Source of the DNA: an uncultured Psychrobacter sp.
Lineage (GTDB): Bacteria > Pseudomonadota > Gammaproteobacteria > Pseudomonadales > Moraxellaceae
Length of the DNA: 64,000 nucleotides
Direction: 5' to 3'
Assembly (NCBI GenBank): GCA_947489525.1
Contig: CANLDW010000002.1
Coordinates: 124,001 to 188,000, forward strand
Below the pieces are notes generated by a model. The model was not told where the DNA came from. It searched no databases and worked only from the letters and a program-made list of their open reading frames with translations. Below are positions 8,810-17,830 of this stretch, piece by piece. A program made the position numbers and the translations under genes. Each line of letters starts with the position of its first letter. Position 1 is the stretch's first letter.

Positions 8810-8836
8810 AAAGTGAGCGTGTACGCTCACTTTTTT
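8810..8836 (+). terminator. Intrinsic terminator downstream of polA region
   Basis: Stem AAAGTGAGCG / CGCTCACTTT (10 bp) with loop TGTA and a T-run to 8836. It lies 277 bp after the polA stop and just upstream of the membrane-protein gene. Confidence 0.8.
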
Positions 8837-8927
8837 GTTCCCTATATTTGTCCTAGGCTAGGAGATTCCCATTTTTACTGAAAATGGCATCATTGAAACT
8901 GTCGGTAATATCATACTATTACTGTGT

Positions 8928-9413
8928 ATGCTGCTCTGTGCTAAATACGCGATACAAAGCAAGATAAAAACAGGAAGCAGCTTTTGGCTGGCTTCTATAT
9001 TGGTATTTTTTACTATTCTACGTCGTGAGCTCAATCATTTACCCGACTTATTTGTTCCTAGTGATTTTTTATTGTTCGGATTTACCTATGATTGGTGGGA
9101 AGACAGTGTGCTACTGGTGGTACACAGTCTGACTTTACTATTATTGATTTATGCATGGCGCTATACGTGGTCAATGCTAAAAAACGTCGCGCCTATTTTT
9201 TATATTGTTGTGGCAATACTGGCAGTCATACAATATCTAGCAGAAAACGCGATTTTGTTCCCGCAAGATCTTGGTGGAGAAATTGAGGAGTTAAGTGAAA
9301 TTACAATATATGCCATTGCCTTATTTTACTTATTAAGATTTAAACTAAAACGCTTTGAGATGACCTTGTCCAATAGTCCCACTGTTAAAGTAGGCGCTAA
9401 CAAGGGTCATTAA
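8928..9413 (+). CDS. Small multi-pass membrane protein, unknown function
   Basis: About 161 residues with four or five hydrophobic segments (for example FWLASILVFFTIL, LLVVHSLTLLLLIYAW, IFYIVVAILAVI) and an acidic loop GGEIEELSEI before the last helix. I do not recognise a named family. The first ATG in frame is 8928, but the frame stays open upstream and adds IFTENGIIETVGNIILLLC, which completes the first membrane helix. A TAGGAG site ends at 8864 and the codons in position to use it are ATT (8865 or 8871). The true start may therefore be a rare ATT. Neighbours give no functional clue. Confidence 0.7.
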   Translation: MLLCAKYAIQSKIKTGSSFWLASILVFFTILRRELNHLPDLFVPSDFLLFGFTYDWWEDSVLLVVHSLTLLLLIYAWRYTWSMLKNVAPIFYIVVAILAVIQYLAENAILFPQDLGGEIEELSEITIYAIALFYLLRFKLKRFEMTLSNSPTVKVGANKGH

Positions 9414-9558
9414 GCGCGGTTTGAGATTGCGGGATTGCATACAAGCTACATATTTTAGTTGCGCCTATGAGCGGACTATTGTAGTTTATTTGAGGTGTAA
9501 TTAATTTTATGCTTTGGCTTAAAGCTCAGTTTTTATACCCTGACCTCAAGGAAGAGAC

Positions 9559-10347
9559 ATGAACGTACTTATTACAGGTGCATCACGCGGTATTGGACTG
9601 GCAACTGCCAAAAACTTAGTAAGAAAAGGTCATAACGTTGGCATGTTTGCCACTAGTACCACCACGCTCAGTGAGGTCATTAAAGACCAGCCTTTTAGGG
9701 AGTTGGCAGCAGGACAGCGCATTATTATTGACCAGCTTGATGTCACAGATCCTACTGCTTGGGATGATGCTATCGCGCAAATGGATGACAAGTTTGGTGC
9801 TATTGATGTGCTGATAAACAATGCAGGTGTATTGGTCAATGGTCACTTGCCAACGACTGATTTGACCGAACAATTAGCGCTCATCGATGTAAACTGTAAA
9901 GGCGTATTGATAGGGTGTCATAAGCTTGCCTCTCATGTCGCTAAAAGCGAAAACGGCAAAATCATCAACGTTTCCTCTTCTTCTTCGCTATATGGTCAGC
10001 CTGAAGTAGCCAATTATGCGGCTAGTAAATTCTATGTCAAAGGTCTCACTGAAGGCTTAAATATCGAATATAAGGCGCAAGGCATAAAAGTTATCGATGT
10101 CATGCCCATGTGGGTCAAATCAGATATGACCACAAACTTAAAAGTCGCTAGTATTGAGCGTTTAGGTATCCATTTAACCGCTGATGACGTCGCTAACAGC
10201 ATTAGTAAACTTACTGTATCTCCCAATAGCAAAATAACGGCGGTACATTATTCTGTCGGTTTTACTGCAAAATTTGTCCATATCTTTTCACAACTTGCCC
10301 CTGACTCTGTCCTGCACTTCATTCATAGAAAAGTGAGCGGTAGATAG
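9559..10347 (+). CDS. Short-chain dehydrogenase/reductase (SDR) family oxidoreductase
   Basis: A classical NAD(P)-dependent SDR of 262 residues. The cofactor motif is TGASRGIG at residues 6-13, with NNAG in the middle of the fold. The catalytic residues are Y153 and K157 in YAASK, preceded by a serine-rich VSSSSS strand. The substrate cannot be told from sequence. The start ATG has AAGGAAGAG in front. A decayed fragment of a second SDR lies 45 bp downstream, suggesting an old tandem pair. C-terminal FTAKFVHIFSQLAPDSVLHF resembles short-chain dehydrogenases acting on hydrophobic compounds, but that is only an impression. Confidence 0.88.
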   Translation: MNVLITGASRGIGLATAKNLVRKGHNVGMFATSTTTLSEVIKDQPFRELAAGQRIIIDQLDVTDPTAWDDAIAQMDDKFGAIDVLINNAGVLVNGHLPTTDLTEQLALIDVNCKGVLIGCHKLASHVAKSENGKIINVSSSSSLYGQPEVANYAASKFYVKGLTEGLNIEYKAQGIKVIDVMPMWVKSDMTTNLKVASIERLGIHLTADDVANSISKLTVSPNSKITAVHYSVGFTAKFVHIFSQLAPDSVLHFIHRKVSGR

Positions 10348-10392
10348 AGGTGTACTAATTAGAATCGAACTATATTCAAGTATTTTACGACA

Positions 10393-10512
10393 GTGAACCG
10401 CACTATAATTTCTGCTATCTATGGACAACCTGAGCATGCATCTTACTCTGCGAGTAAATTCTTTGTACGTGGTTTAACCGAAGCGCTGAAACAAAACGTT
10501 CATCTAATCTAG
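10393..10512 (+). pseudogene. Remnant of a second SDR gene
   Basis: From a GTG at 10393 the frame reads IYGQPEHASYSASKFFVRG followed by LTEALKQNVHLI and a stop at 10510-10512. This aligns with the active-site strand and helix of the upstream SDR (LYGQPEVANYAASKFYVKG and LTEGLN), including the Y-x-x-x-K catalytic motif. Both ends of the gene are missing: there is no cofactor-binding part, and the last six codons already belong to a terminator hairpin. It is too short to fold, so I call it the remains of a duplicated or deleted copy. Confidence 0.75.
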
Positions 10513-10527
10513 ATGACCGTTTTGTTT
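10489..10527 (+). terminator. Long hairpin terminator after the SDR pair
   Basis: AAACAAAACG + TCATCT pairs with AGATGA + CGTTTTGTTT: 16 pairs with one mismatch around a loop of five bases, followed by a T-rich tail. It presumably ended the original SDR transcript and now overlaps the stop codon of the SDR remnant. Confidence 0.8.
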
Positions 10528-10543
10528 ATTATTCTATGTGTCC

Positions 10544-10573
10544 TATAGCGACTTTGAATATAGCAACTTTGAA
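10544..10573. repeat. 15-bp direct duplication
   Basis: TATAGCGACTTTGAA at 10544-10558 is followed immediately by TATAGCAACTTTGAA at 10559-10573, one difference. Nearby, catagtatttt also occurs twice within 25 bp (about 10649-10675). The rest of the spacer up to 10736 shows no gene. Confidence 0.8.
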
Positions 10574-10736
10574 TAATTCTTACACTTTTTGAACATCTTG
10601 TGACAGCTTAGCACTGGCAGTCAAAGTGATAACACGCCACACTATCGCCATAGTATTTTGTGCGTCATAGTATTTTATGGCTTTAACTTGATAGCTTCAA
10701 TAATAGATAAACACTAATAATCATAAGGAGCGCGAC

Positions 10737-11072
10737 ATGGACAACCCAAAGACCCCACTACCAGAAGAGATGGATCATATCGAAGGCGATGACCGTCTGA
10801 ATGAAGAGGGCACACAAAAGGTCAATTTAGACGATCCTATGTTGTCTACTTTTGATAACGATGATGTCATTGATAATAGCGCAGGCTTTGACAATTCAGA
10901 AGTCGGTACAGAAGCCACTCAAGGTCTTACCCCTATGCATCGCCAAAATGTCGATGAAGCAAACGTCGAGAATGTCTTAGTGCAAGATAATTTAGATGAC
11001 GACGACTATCCTGATATTGTGGATATCGCTGATAAAGATGCCGCCGAAAACAGCAATGACGATGACTTTTAA
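10737..11072 (+). CDS. Acidic, low-complexity hypothetical protein
   Basis: A 111-residue protein rich in Asp, Glu and Asn, with clusters DNLDDDDYPDIVDIADKDA and NSNDDDF at the C-terminus and almost no aromatic or hydrophobic core. It has a strong AAGGAG site six bases before the ATG and a bidirectional terminator behind it, so it is probably expressed. I do not recognise the family. It is predicted soluble and largely disordered. A strongly acidic character could suit a nucleic-acid-mimic or cation-binding role, but nothing in the sequence proves this. Confidence 0.75.
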   Translation: MDNPKTPLPEEMDHIEGDDRLNEEGTQKVNLDDPMLSTFDNDDVIDNSAGFDNSEVGTEATQGLTPMHRQNVDEANVENVLVQDNLDDDDYPDIVDIADKDAAENSNDDDF

Positions 11073-11100
11073 ATCGAGTCGGTTACCAGCTTAAGAATAT

Positions 11101-11153
11101 AAAACACCTTTATAGCCTAGTTGTGAAATAACCTAGCTATAAAGGTGTTTTTT
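11101..11153. terminator. Bidirectional terminator between acidic protein gene and hemH
   Basis: AAAACACCTTTATAG at 11101-11115 pairs exactly with CTATAAAGGTGTTTT at 11137-11151, with CTAG/CTAG pairing further in. A-run and T-run flank it on both sides, as expected between convergent genes. Confidence 0.9.
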
Positions 11154-11197
11154 ATGGTTTTATAAGGCTAAATTCAAAAGCCTAGCTCAGCCTTTAT

Positions 11198-12217
11198 TTA
11201 CGCCCAGCCATCGAGCGTACCTGCCCAGCCTTTTACCAGTGGCTCGCTTAAAGCTTGCAGCAGATCAATATGCGCCTCATCTAAATTTAACGCTGGAATA
11301 TAATGATACTCTTGCCCGCCCGCTTCCAAGAAATTTTCGCGGTTCTCAATCGCTAATTCTTCTAAAGTCTCCAAGCAATCTGCTGAAAACGCAGGACTGA
11401 GAATCTGCACTGAGCGCACGCCAGACTTACCCCAATCTTCTAGTACCACATCGGTATAAGGCTTGACCCATTCTTGCTTACCAAAGCGCGACTGAAAGCT
11501 AATAATCCACTCATCGTCATCCAGTCCTAACTCGTGAGCAACTTGCGCTGCCGTACATTTGCAGCGTTTAGGATACGGATCACCTTTATCCGCATACGGC
11601 TGCGGGATACCGTGAAAGCTGAACATCAGCTTATCAGGCTTACCGTGCTCAGCTTGAAAACGGCGCACGCTGTCCGCTAACGCTTTTATGTATAAAGGAT
11701 GGGCGAAGTAGTCTTTGACCATCGTATAGTTAGGCAAGTTGCGCTGTTTGAGTGTCCATTTGGTCATGGCATCATACACTGCACCGCCTGACGTGGCTGA
11801 GTACTGGGGAAACAGCGGTAGAATCACAAAATGATCCACGCCCTCGCCGCGTAGCGTGTCCATCACATCAGGCAGACCTGGATTGCCGTAGCTCATCGCC
11901 GGATGCACAGACACTCGAAACGGACCTGCACTTTGAGCCAGACGCGGCTCTAACAGTGCCACTTGATCCTTGAGTATGCGGCGAATGGGCGAGTCGCCCT
12001 CCCAAATACTGGCGTACGCTTTTGCCACGCGCTTAGGGCGATTAGGTAATACAAAGAGATTAAGGATAATCGCCCACAAAAACTTGGGAATCTCAATGAC
12101 ACGCGGATCCGATAAAAACTGCCGCAGATAGCGACGAACAGCGGGCGGTGTTGGCTCATCTGGTGTACCGAGATTAACTAATAAAACAGCAATACGGGGC
12201 GGTATTTTAGGCTTCAT
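11198..12217 (-). CDS. hemH: Ferrochelatase
   Basis: Inserts Fe(II) into protoporphyrin IX, the last step of heme synthesis. Family motifs are [12 protein letters not shown] near the N-terminus, [12 protein letters not shown], the metal-site histidine in [16 protein letters not shown], and [16 protein letters not shown], followed by a C-terminal [21 protein letters not shown]. About 339 residues from the chosen ATG at 12217 ([10 protein letters not shown]). An in-frame ATG at 12274 would add 19 residues unlike the family; neither start has a strong ribosome site, so the start is uncertain. It is a single-gene unit convergent with the acidic-protein gene. Confidence 0.95.
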   Translation of the reverse strand: MKPKIPPRIAVLLVNLGTPDEPTPPAVRRYLRQFLSDPRVIEIPKFLWAIILNLFVLPNRPKRVAKAYASIWEGDSPIRRILKDQVALLEPRLAQSAGPFRVSVHPAMSYGNPGLPDVMDTLRGEGVDHFVILPLFPQYSATSGGAVYDAMTKWTLKQRNLPNYTMVKDYFAHPLYIKALADSVRRFQAEHGKPDKLMFSFHGIPQPYADKGDPYPKRCKCTAAQVAHELGLDDDEWIISFQSRFGKQEWVKPYTDVVLEDWGKSGVRSVQILSPAFSADCLETLEELAIENRENFLEAGGQEYHYIPALNLDEAHIDLLQALSEPLVKGWAGTLDGWA

Positions 12218-12497
12218 AATGACTAATTTTTTGATGATAGATTTTTTGTGATAGGTAAAGGGTAAATGCTGCAATTCACATTGCTTTGTCAGTGTAGCAT
12301 TATATAAGCGTTACGCGCAGTCAAAAAGTGACTGTAAACACAGTTATCAGGTAAGCCAATACAATCATTTGATGTGGAGGTTGTGCTCATAGACGCATCG
12401 CCATACAATAGGCAGGCAAAGCTTACATTGCTGGTTGAATTTATTAGCGTATAAGCCTGTTATTTATTCTATGAACTTATCATCTTGAGAGGTAGCT

Positions 12498-14012
12498 TTG
12501 AGCGCACGTCGTACCCCTAGTGAAGCATCTAGTAACGCCCCACTCGAGTCAGCAGCGCAGTCAAGCGATGCCGCTGAGCCTGACAGCGCAGTTGGCTCAG
12601 TGGGAATCGTCACCCCGCAGACCTATCACTTTGATGAGCCGCTTACGCTTGAGTGTCAGCGGGTACTACCAAGCTTTGAGTTAATATTTGAAACTTATGG
12701 CACGCTCAATCAAGACAAATCAAACGCAATTTTGATCTGTCATGCGCTCTCTGGTAGTCATCATGCCGCAGGCCTTCACAGCGCTGATGATAAAAAAGCG
12801 GGCTGGTGGGATAACATGATAGGGCCGGGTAAAGCGATTGATACCGATATATTCTACGTCGTATGTGTCAATAACATTGGTAGCTGCTTTGGCTCTACAG
12901 GACCGACGTCCATCAATCCTGACAGCATTGATAAAGAGGGCAACGCTCAGGGCGATGCTAATGCTAAGGGCAATGCTCAGAGCCATGCTAAGGACAATGC
13001 TCAAGTTTATGGCCCTGACTTTCCGCTGGTTACTATTAAGGATTGGGTCAAGACACAGGCGCTATTCTCAGATCGCTTAGGTATTGAGGTGTGGCACGCT
13101 ATCGTTGGCGGCTCTATGGGCGGCATGCAGGCTTTGCAGTGGTCAGTGGATTATCCTGAGCGCCTAAAGCGCTGCGTTGTGATCGCCAGCACGCCTAAAC
13201 TCTCCGCTCAAAATATCGCCTTTAACGAAGTGGCGCGTCAGTCCATCTTATCTGATCCTGACTTTAAGGACGGGCGCTACTTGCAGGCAGGCACGTATCC
13301 GCGTCGCGGGCTGATCCTTGCACGTATGGTCGGTCACATTACTTACCTGACTGACGACGCTATGAAAGCCAAATTTGGCCGCGACCTAAAGTCTGGCAAG
13401 TTTATGTACGGCTATGACGTTGAATTCCAAGTCGAGAGTTACCTGCGCTATCAAGGCGAGCGTTTTAGTGAGAACTTCGATGCCAATACTTACTTGCTGA
13501 TGACCAAAGCGCTAGATTATTTTGATCCGACGCGCGGCATCGTATCTCCTCCTGCCGCTACCGATACTAATGCTTCGAGCTACACTCTAAATGCTGATAC
13601 AGACACGGTGCTTAATGAAGTGATCAATCACGCTGCTACGAGTGTAGATGACACGGCTACCCTTGCGACGCGTGCCGCAATCGATGAGACGACGACTACT
13701 GACGCTTCGACTGATGAAACTGTCGCCCACCATCAAGAGCTTGCCGCCCTCAAAACAGCCTTAGCGCATACGCAGTGTCAGTACCTGATCGTCTCTTTTA
13801 CCACTGATTGGCGCTTTGCTCCTGAGCGCTCGCAAGAGATCGTCGATGCACTGATGGCTACTGGCAAACCTGTCAGTTATATCAACGTTGACGCCCCGCA
13901 TGGACACGATTCTTTCTTGTTCGATATTCCGCGATATATGGGCGCAATTGAGGGCTTTTTGACCGCGCCTTTTATGACGTCACACCCATCTGTAGCCGGA
14001 GCGCGCTTATGA
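12498..14012 (+). CDS. metX: Homoserine O-acyltransferase (MetX)
   Basis: Acylates homoserine in methionine synthesis; an alpha/beta-hydrolase-fold enzyme. The nucleophile S206 is in GGSMGGMQ, D437 in FTTDWRFAP, and H470 in PHGHDSF, so the triad is intact. At 504 residues it is about 120 longer than usual. The extra length is a Gly-Asn-Ala-Gln repeat at residues 148-169 and a Thr/Ala/Asp-rich stretch at about 352-415. Start is TTG at 12498 with GAGAGG in front. It overlaps metW by four bases (ATGA), so they are cotranslated. Whether the acyl donor is acetyl- or succinyl-CoA cannot be told here. Confidence 0.93.
   Translation: MSARRTPSEASSNAPLESAAQSSDAAEPDSAVGSVGIVTPQTYHFDEPLTLECQRVLPSFELIFETYGTLNQDKSNAILICHALSGSHHAAGLHSADDKKAGWWDNMIGPGKAIDTDIFYVVCVNNIGSCFGSTGPTSINPDSIDKEGNAQGDANAKGNAQSHAKDNAQVYGPDFPLVTIKDWVKTQALFSDRLGIEVWHAIVGGSMGGMQALQWSVDYPERLKRCVVIASTPKLSAQNIAFNEVARQSILSDPDFKDGRYLQAGTYPRRGLILARMVGHITYLTDDAMKAKFGRDLKSGKFMYGYDVEFQVESYLRYQGERFSENFDANTYLLMTKALDYFDPTRGIVSPPAATDTNASSYTLNADTDTVLNEVINHAATSVDDTATLATRAAIDETTTTDASTDETVAHHQELAALKTALAHTQCQYLIVSFTTDWRFAPERSQEIVDALMATGKPVSYINVDAPHGHDSFLFDIPRYMGAIEGFLTAPFMTSHPSVAGARL
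12939..13004 (+). repeat. 12-bp tandem repeat inside metX
   Basis: In-frame units GGCAACGCTCAG, GGCGATGCTAAT, (GCTAAG) GGCAATGCTCAG, AGCCATGCTAAG, GACAATGCTCAA code for [22 protein letters not shown]. The unit length of 12 keeps the reading frame, so copy-number change would lengthen or shorten a surface loop without breaking the enzyme. Confidence 0.85.
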
Positions 14013-14629
14013 GAATGGACTATCAATTGGCTGAGCGCTGGATCGCACCGCACTCGCACGTGCTCGATTTGGGCTGCGGCAATGGCGAGCTACTGGCTCA
14101 TCTACAAACTCAACTTGGGGTCACAGGTTACGGGCTTGAGATCGATACTGACAAGATCAACGCTGGTATCGCTAGAGGGCTCCCGATCATTGAGCAAGAT
14201 CTAAACGACGGTCTGGCACGCTTTGCGGATAATAGCTTTGATACTGTTGTCATGGCACGCGCTCTACAAGCGGTAAAAGCGCCCGATTTGCTGTTACTCG
14301 ATATGCTACGCGTGGCTCGTGAAGCGGTGATTACCTTCCCAAACTTTGCGCATTGGCAAAACCGTATTCACCTTGGTCTAAAAGGGCTGATGCCGGTTTC
14401 AGAAGCCCTACCTTATGAGTGGTACAATACGCCAAACATTCACTTATGTACTTTTAAGGATTTTGAAGCGCTGTGTGCTGAGCATGATATTCATATACTT
14501 AATCGCTTCGCTGTCAGCGACTCTGAACGAGGTCACTCGCCGCTTATGACCACCCTCATTCGCCAAGCGCCCAACCTGCTGGCAGATGTCGCTATCTACC
14601 GCGTCACTAAACAGAATCCTGCTTTGTAG
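14009..14629 (+). CDS. metW: Methionine biosynthesis protein MetW
   Basis: A 206-residue methyltransferase-fold protein always found beside metX in this group; it is thought to support the MetX step. The SAM-site-like motif is [16 protein letters not shown] near residues 18-33, followed by GYGLEID, and the family stretch [17 protein letters not shown]. Its ATG overlaps the metX TGA by four bases, indicating translational coupling. The catalytic substrate, if any, is unknown. Start and length fit the family. Confidence 0.93.
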   Translation: MRMDYQLAERWIAPHSHVLDLGCGNGELLAHLQTQLGVTGYGLEIDTDKINAGIARGLPIIEQDLNDGLARFADNSFDTVVMARALQAVKAPDLLLLDMLRVAREAVITFPNFAHWQNRIHLGLKGLMPVSEALPYEWYNTPNIHLCTFKDFEALCAEHDIHILNRFAVSDSERGHSPLMTTLIRQAPNLLADVAIYRVTKQNPAL

Positions 14630-15017
14630 TTAAGGTATTATTTATTTTAATAGCAACTATCTTACTCATAGAGTTACCTTAATCTGGGTAAACTCGTAGT
14701 AACGTTTTGATTTTATTACAGACTACAGAAAAAGGAGTCGCGATAATTGATTAAATTAACGTTTGAGTTTCGCAAAATTGAATGGTAAGCTAGCAAAATA
14801 TTGTCATTCATACACCGATAACGACCGTTTATCGGTTGAGCTACCTCTCACTTCTACTTTTTAGTATTTGTTTGGAAGGTAGTGCTATAAACTAAGGGTT
14901 GTTGATATTGCTAATAATTAGGTAAGTTCATATACAAATTTAACCTAATTGTTATCACTGTTTTGAACAGTAGAACTCAACCCCCTTGTATATTCATTGC
15001 CTAATATTGGAGCCGCT
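14630..15017. other. Spacer metW to Sel1-like gene; one small inverted repeat
   Basis: 388 bp, AT-rich, no gene seen. ACCGATAA at 14814-14821 and TTATCGGT at 14829-14836 form an 8-bp inverted repeat with a 7-base loop and no T-run, so an operator is as likely as a weak terminator. A promoter for the downstream gene is expected but I could not fix one. Confidence 0.4.
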
Positions 15018-15599
15018 ATGAAACTTTTAAAAGCAGCCTTGTTCACCACCCTACTCACCTGTGCAGGTCTTGCCAATGCTGAGTTGATCTCAAACGTACC
15101 ACTTGATGTTTCTCGTTTTGAGCTGATGCCAGTCAGTGAGTTGTCAGCGCTTGCCGCTCAAGGCAGTGATCACGCTCAGTTCTATTTGGCTAAACGCTTG
15201 CAAAAAGGTGAAGGCGTGACGCAAAACACTCAGCAAGCGATTCAGTGGTACACCAAAGCAGCGCAGCAAGGCGTTGCCCCTGCTCAGTTGAACCTGGCGA
15301 TCATGTACTTGCGCGGTGAAGGCGTACAACCTAACTTGCAGCAAGCCAAGGTTTGGTTAGAAAAAGCAGCCATGCGCGGCGATAACCGTGCCAGCTATAC
15401 CCTAGCGCTATTAGATGAGAAGCAAAAAAATCTAGTTGACGCGTACAAATGGTATGACTTAGCTGCCCGCGATGGTATGTTAGACGAAAAAGTACGTGAC
15501 AAAGCACGCGGTAAAATCGGTCAGTTAGCGCTAAATTTATCAAGCTCTGATATCGCTAGCGCCCGTAGCCAAGCGGATAGCTGGTTCCAAAGTAAATAA
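15018..15599 (+). CDS. Exported Sel1-repeat (TPR-like) protein
   Basis: 193 residues with a cleavable signal peptide (MKLLKAALFTTLLTC... ANA, cut near residue 21). It then has three or four Sel1-type repeats of about 36 residues, recognisable from AQFYLAKRLQKGEGVTQN, AQLNLAIMYLRGEGVQPN and ASYTLALLDEKQKNLVDAYK. Such solenoids bind other proteins, often in the periplasm; no partner is evident here. TTG 14997 is in frame but ATG 15018 has TGGAG in front and begins the signal peptide. Stand-alone gene followed by its own terminator. Confidence 0.88.
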   Translation: MKLLKAALFTTLLTCAGLANAELISNVPLDVSRFELMPVSELSALAAQGSDHAQFYLAKRLQKGEGVTQNTQQAIQWYTKAAQQGVAPAQLNLAIMYLRGEGVQPNLQQAKVWLEKAAMRGDNRASYTLALLDEKQKNLVDAYKWYDLAARDGMLDEKVRDKARGKIGQLALNLSSSDIASARSQADSWFQSK

Positions 15600-15628
15600 G
15601 CTTCAAGCCAGATATCTTAGCGAATAAG

Positions 15629-15654
15629 AATCCAGCCTTTGCGCTGGATTTTTT
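15629..15654 (+). terminator. Terminator after the Sel1-like gene
   Basis: Stem AATCCAGC / GCTGGATT (8 bp), loop CTTTGC, then TTTT. It lies 30 bp after the stop codon. Confidence 0.85.
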
Positions 15655-15831
15655 GATTGAAAGTAGAGTTTTTTTAGATTTAAAGGATTTAACGTTGTAT
15701 CTCGTTGTTTCCATCCTATTCAAATATAGTCCTTATTCATCTTCGTTTTAAGTTGGTGCTTTTTTATATCGTAAGCAAAACCTACGTTAGATAACAACAG
15801 TCTTTAAATAAATGGTTAATTTTTAAACCCA

Positions 15832-15860
15832 TTCAAAACCCCTCTAAAATTTGCTACACT
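15832..15860 (+). promoter_or_regulatory. Candidate sigma-70 promoter for trhO
   Basis: TTCAAA at 15832-15837, 17 bases, then TACACT at 15855-15860. It would start transcription near 15867, 90 bp before the trhO ATG. The remaining spacer 15655-15831 shows no gene. Confidence 0.4.
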
Positions 15861-15956
15861 ACGCGCGCATTTATGAATTCCACAACCTGATAAATGTTAT
15901 TAACTTTTCATCAACCCATTGCACTAGGTTTACGTCCTAGCCCGCAGGAGACTATC

Positions 15957-16991
15957 ATGAACACCAAAGCTCACGCACCTGAGTATCATAAAGACACCAA
16001 CAATATCGTTGTCGCCGCTTTATATAAATTTACTCGCTTTAACGATTTTGAGCAATACCGCGAGCCGATCTTAAATACTATGCTGGGCAATGAGGTCAAA
16101 GGCACACTGTTACTAGCTGCCGAAGGTATCAACGGTACGATTTCTGGCAGCCGTGAGGGCATCGATAGTGTCCTTGACTACTTACGTAGTATTGAGGCGA
16201 TCGGCAGCTTTACTTTTAAAGAGTCTTATACCGATGAGCAGCCCTTTTATCGCACCAAAGTGAAGCTTAAAAAAGAGATCGTCACTATGGGCGTGGAGGA
16301 CATTGATCCGTTAGAGTCCGTTGGTCGCTACGTCAAACCAAAGGATTGGAACGCGCTAATCTCAGACCCTGAGGTCACATTAATCGATACCCGTAATGAT
16401 TACGAAGTACAAATTGGCACCTTTAAAAACGCGGTTAATCCCAATACGGAGACCTTTCGCGAGTTTCCTGAGTACGTTGCCCAAGAGCTGGATCCAAGCA
16501 AACACAAAAAAGTTGCTATGTTCTGTACTGGCGGTATTCGCTGCGAGAAATCTACTGCCTACTTACGCGAGCAAGGCTTTGAAGAGGTCTACCATCTAGA
16601 AGGCGGTATCTTAAAATATTTGGAAGAAGTGCCACAAGAGCAGTCGATGTGGCAAGGCGACTGCTTCGTCTTTGATAATCGGGTCTCGGTCAATCACAAC
16701 TTAGAAAAAGGCGAGTATGAACAATGCTTTGCCTGCCGCATGCCGATCACCCAGCAAGATATGCAAAGTGCGTCTTATATCAAAGGCGAATCCTGCCCGC
16801 ATTGTATCGACCAGGCAACGGACGAGCAAAAGGCGCGCTTTCGCGAGCGTGAGCGTCAGATGCAACTGGCAAAGGCGCGCGGTGAGACGCATATCGGTAG
16901 CGACGTGGTAGACGTTATCGAGAAGCGTAAATGGGCTAAAATTGAAGCCCGAAAGCAGCAAGAAAACGCTCAAGCTAAATCGAAACAGTAG
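15957..16991 (+). CDS. trhO: tRNA uridine-34 hydroxylase TrhO (rhodanese-domain protein)
   Basis: TrhO (YceA) makes 5-hydroxyuridine at the wobble position of certain tRNAs, using oxygen and independently of prephenate. The 344-residue protein has an N-terminal acylphosphatase-like region ([18 protein letters not shown]), then a rhodanese domain with active-site loop [10 protein letters not shown] (C190). A C-terminal cysteine cluster follows ([12 protein letters not shown]). The frame is open to 15894, but ATG 15957 has CAGGAG seven bases before it and the family N-terminus. A Lys/Gln-rich tail closes the protein. It converges with the DUF488 gene. Confidence 0.93.
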   Translation: MNTKAHAPEYHKDTNNIVVAALYKFTRFNDFEQYREPILNTMLGNEVKGTLLLAAEGINGTISGSREGIDSVLDYLRSIEAIGSFTFKESYTDEQPFYRTKVKLKKEIVTMGVEDIDPLESVGRYVKPKDWNALISDPEVTLIDTRNDYEVQIGTFKNAVNPNTETFREFPEYVAQELDPSKHKKVAMFCTGGIRCEKSTAYLREQGFEEVYHLEGGILKYLEEVPQEQSMWQGDCFVFDNRVSVNHNLEKGEYEQCFACRMPITQQDMQSASYIKGESCPHCIDQATDEQKARFRERERQMQLAKARGETHIGSDVVDVIEKRKWAKIEARKQQENAQAKSKQ

Positions 16992-17032
16992 AAATCAGCA
17001 AAAGCTTAACGAAACTAAAGTTTATTATTAAC

Positions 17033-17077
17033 AAGGGTTCAAAGAAGAAGCCAACAGCGTCTTTTTCTTTAACCCTT
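17033..17077. terminator. Terminator between trhO and the DUF488 gene
   Basis: AAGGGTT, AAAGAA and AAG at 17033-17050 pair with CTT, TTCTTT and AACCCTT at 17061-17077, with one bulge and one wobble. It lies in the 89-bp gap between the two convergent genes and ends against the DUF488 stop codon. Confidence 0.75.
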
Positions 17078-17080
17078 ATT

Positions 17081-17614
17081 TTATACCGCTGGATAAACTA
17101 CATAGCCTTGGCTATTTAGCTCAGTCCCTGGTGTTGGCTTGGCAAGATCTAAGCGACCCACGCCCATGATATGCTCTACTCTATTGCCTCTAAGTAGTAA
17201 ATAATCGGTAATGATACGCCGGTGACAACGCCACCATACCGCCTCAGAACACATAAGGGTAAGGCGCTGTTTGTTTCCGAGTTGAATAAGCTTGTCAAGG
17301 GCTGCTTGGAAAGCATCACTTAACGCATAATCGGCGTAGTTATGAAAAGCTTGCACGCGCCATAGATTGTTAATATCTTCATCGACTTGTTTTTGTTTTG
17401 GACGTCGCCCACCAAGGTCGGTGCAGTGCTGATAACTCATGCCAACTTGACTGAGTGCTTGCGGAAAAGTATCGATATTAAAATGAGGATTAGTGCGAGA
17501 ACGCGGGAAGCTGCGCACATCAACGAGCAGTTCAATATCGGCCGCTTGAAGCATGTCAATCAGCTCATCAAGGCTACGGGTCGAATGTCCAATCGTATAA
17601 AATGTGGTGGTCAT
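17081..17614 (-). CDS. DUF488 family protein
   Basis: A 177-residue soluble protein. The hallmark motifs are FYTIGHSTRSLDELI at the N-terminus, VDVRSFPRSRTNPHFN, DLGGRR, and a cysteine motif LMCSEAVWWRCHRRII near residue 140. The family is widespread and conserved but its activity is not established; the two cysteines and the WRCHRR motif suggest an enzyme or nucleic-acid-binding site. It is a single gene, convergent with trhO. Start ATG at 17614 agrees with the family N-terminus. Confidence 0.85.
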   Translation of the reverse strand: MTTTFYTIGHSTRSLDELIDMLQAADIELLVDVRSFPRSRTNPHFNIDTFPQALSQVGMSYQHCTDLGGRRPKQKQVDEDINNLWRVQAFHNYADYALSDAFQAALDKLIQLGNKQRLTLMCSEAVWWRCHRRIITDYLLLRGNRVEHIMGVGRLDLAKPTPGTELNSQGYVVYPAV

Positions 17615-17639
17615 GAGTTAAGCCATTGTCGCATTGTCA

Positions 17640-17672
17640 TTTTGAATTTTGAATTTTGAATTTTGAATTTTG
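17640..17672. repeat. 7-bp tandem repeat TTTTGAA, 4.7 copies
   Basis: Four complete TTTTGAA units and a partial fifth follow each other 26 bp upstream of the DUF488 start codon. A seven-base unit in the promoter zone could change spacing between promoter elements if copy number slips. Confidence 0.85.
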
Positions 17673-17830
17673 CTGTTATCATTTTATTATGCACGGTTTT
17701 GTTCTGTATGGTCTTATCCTGAATTGTCCAATGGTTTTGCTCATTCAATATTAACCGGCTTGAGCTTGCTCAATCATTAGGACTTTTGTAGGGCTATCGT
17801 GGTCAAAGTCGCTAATACAGTAAAAAGGAG

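Noticed and set aside
8533-8927. tRNA or structural RNA gene after polA
   Set aside because: No cloverleaf or T-loop sequence could be found; the GC-rich part is a palindromic element.
17640-17672. CRISPR-like array
   Set aside because: The unit is 7 bp with no spacers; it is a simple tandem repeat.
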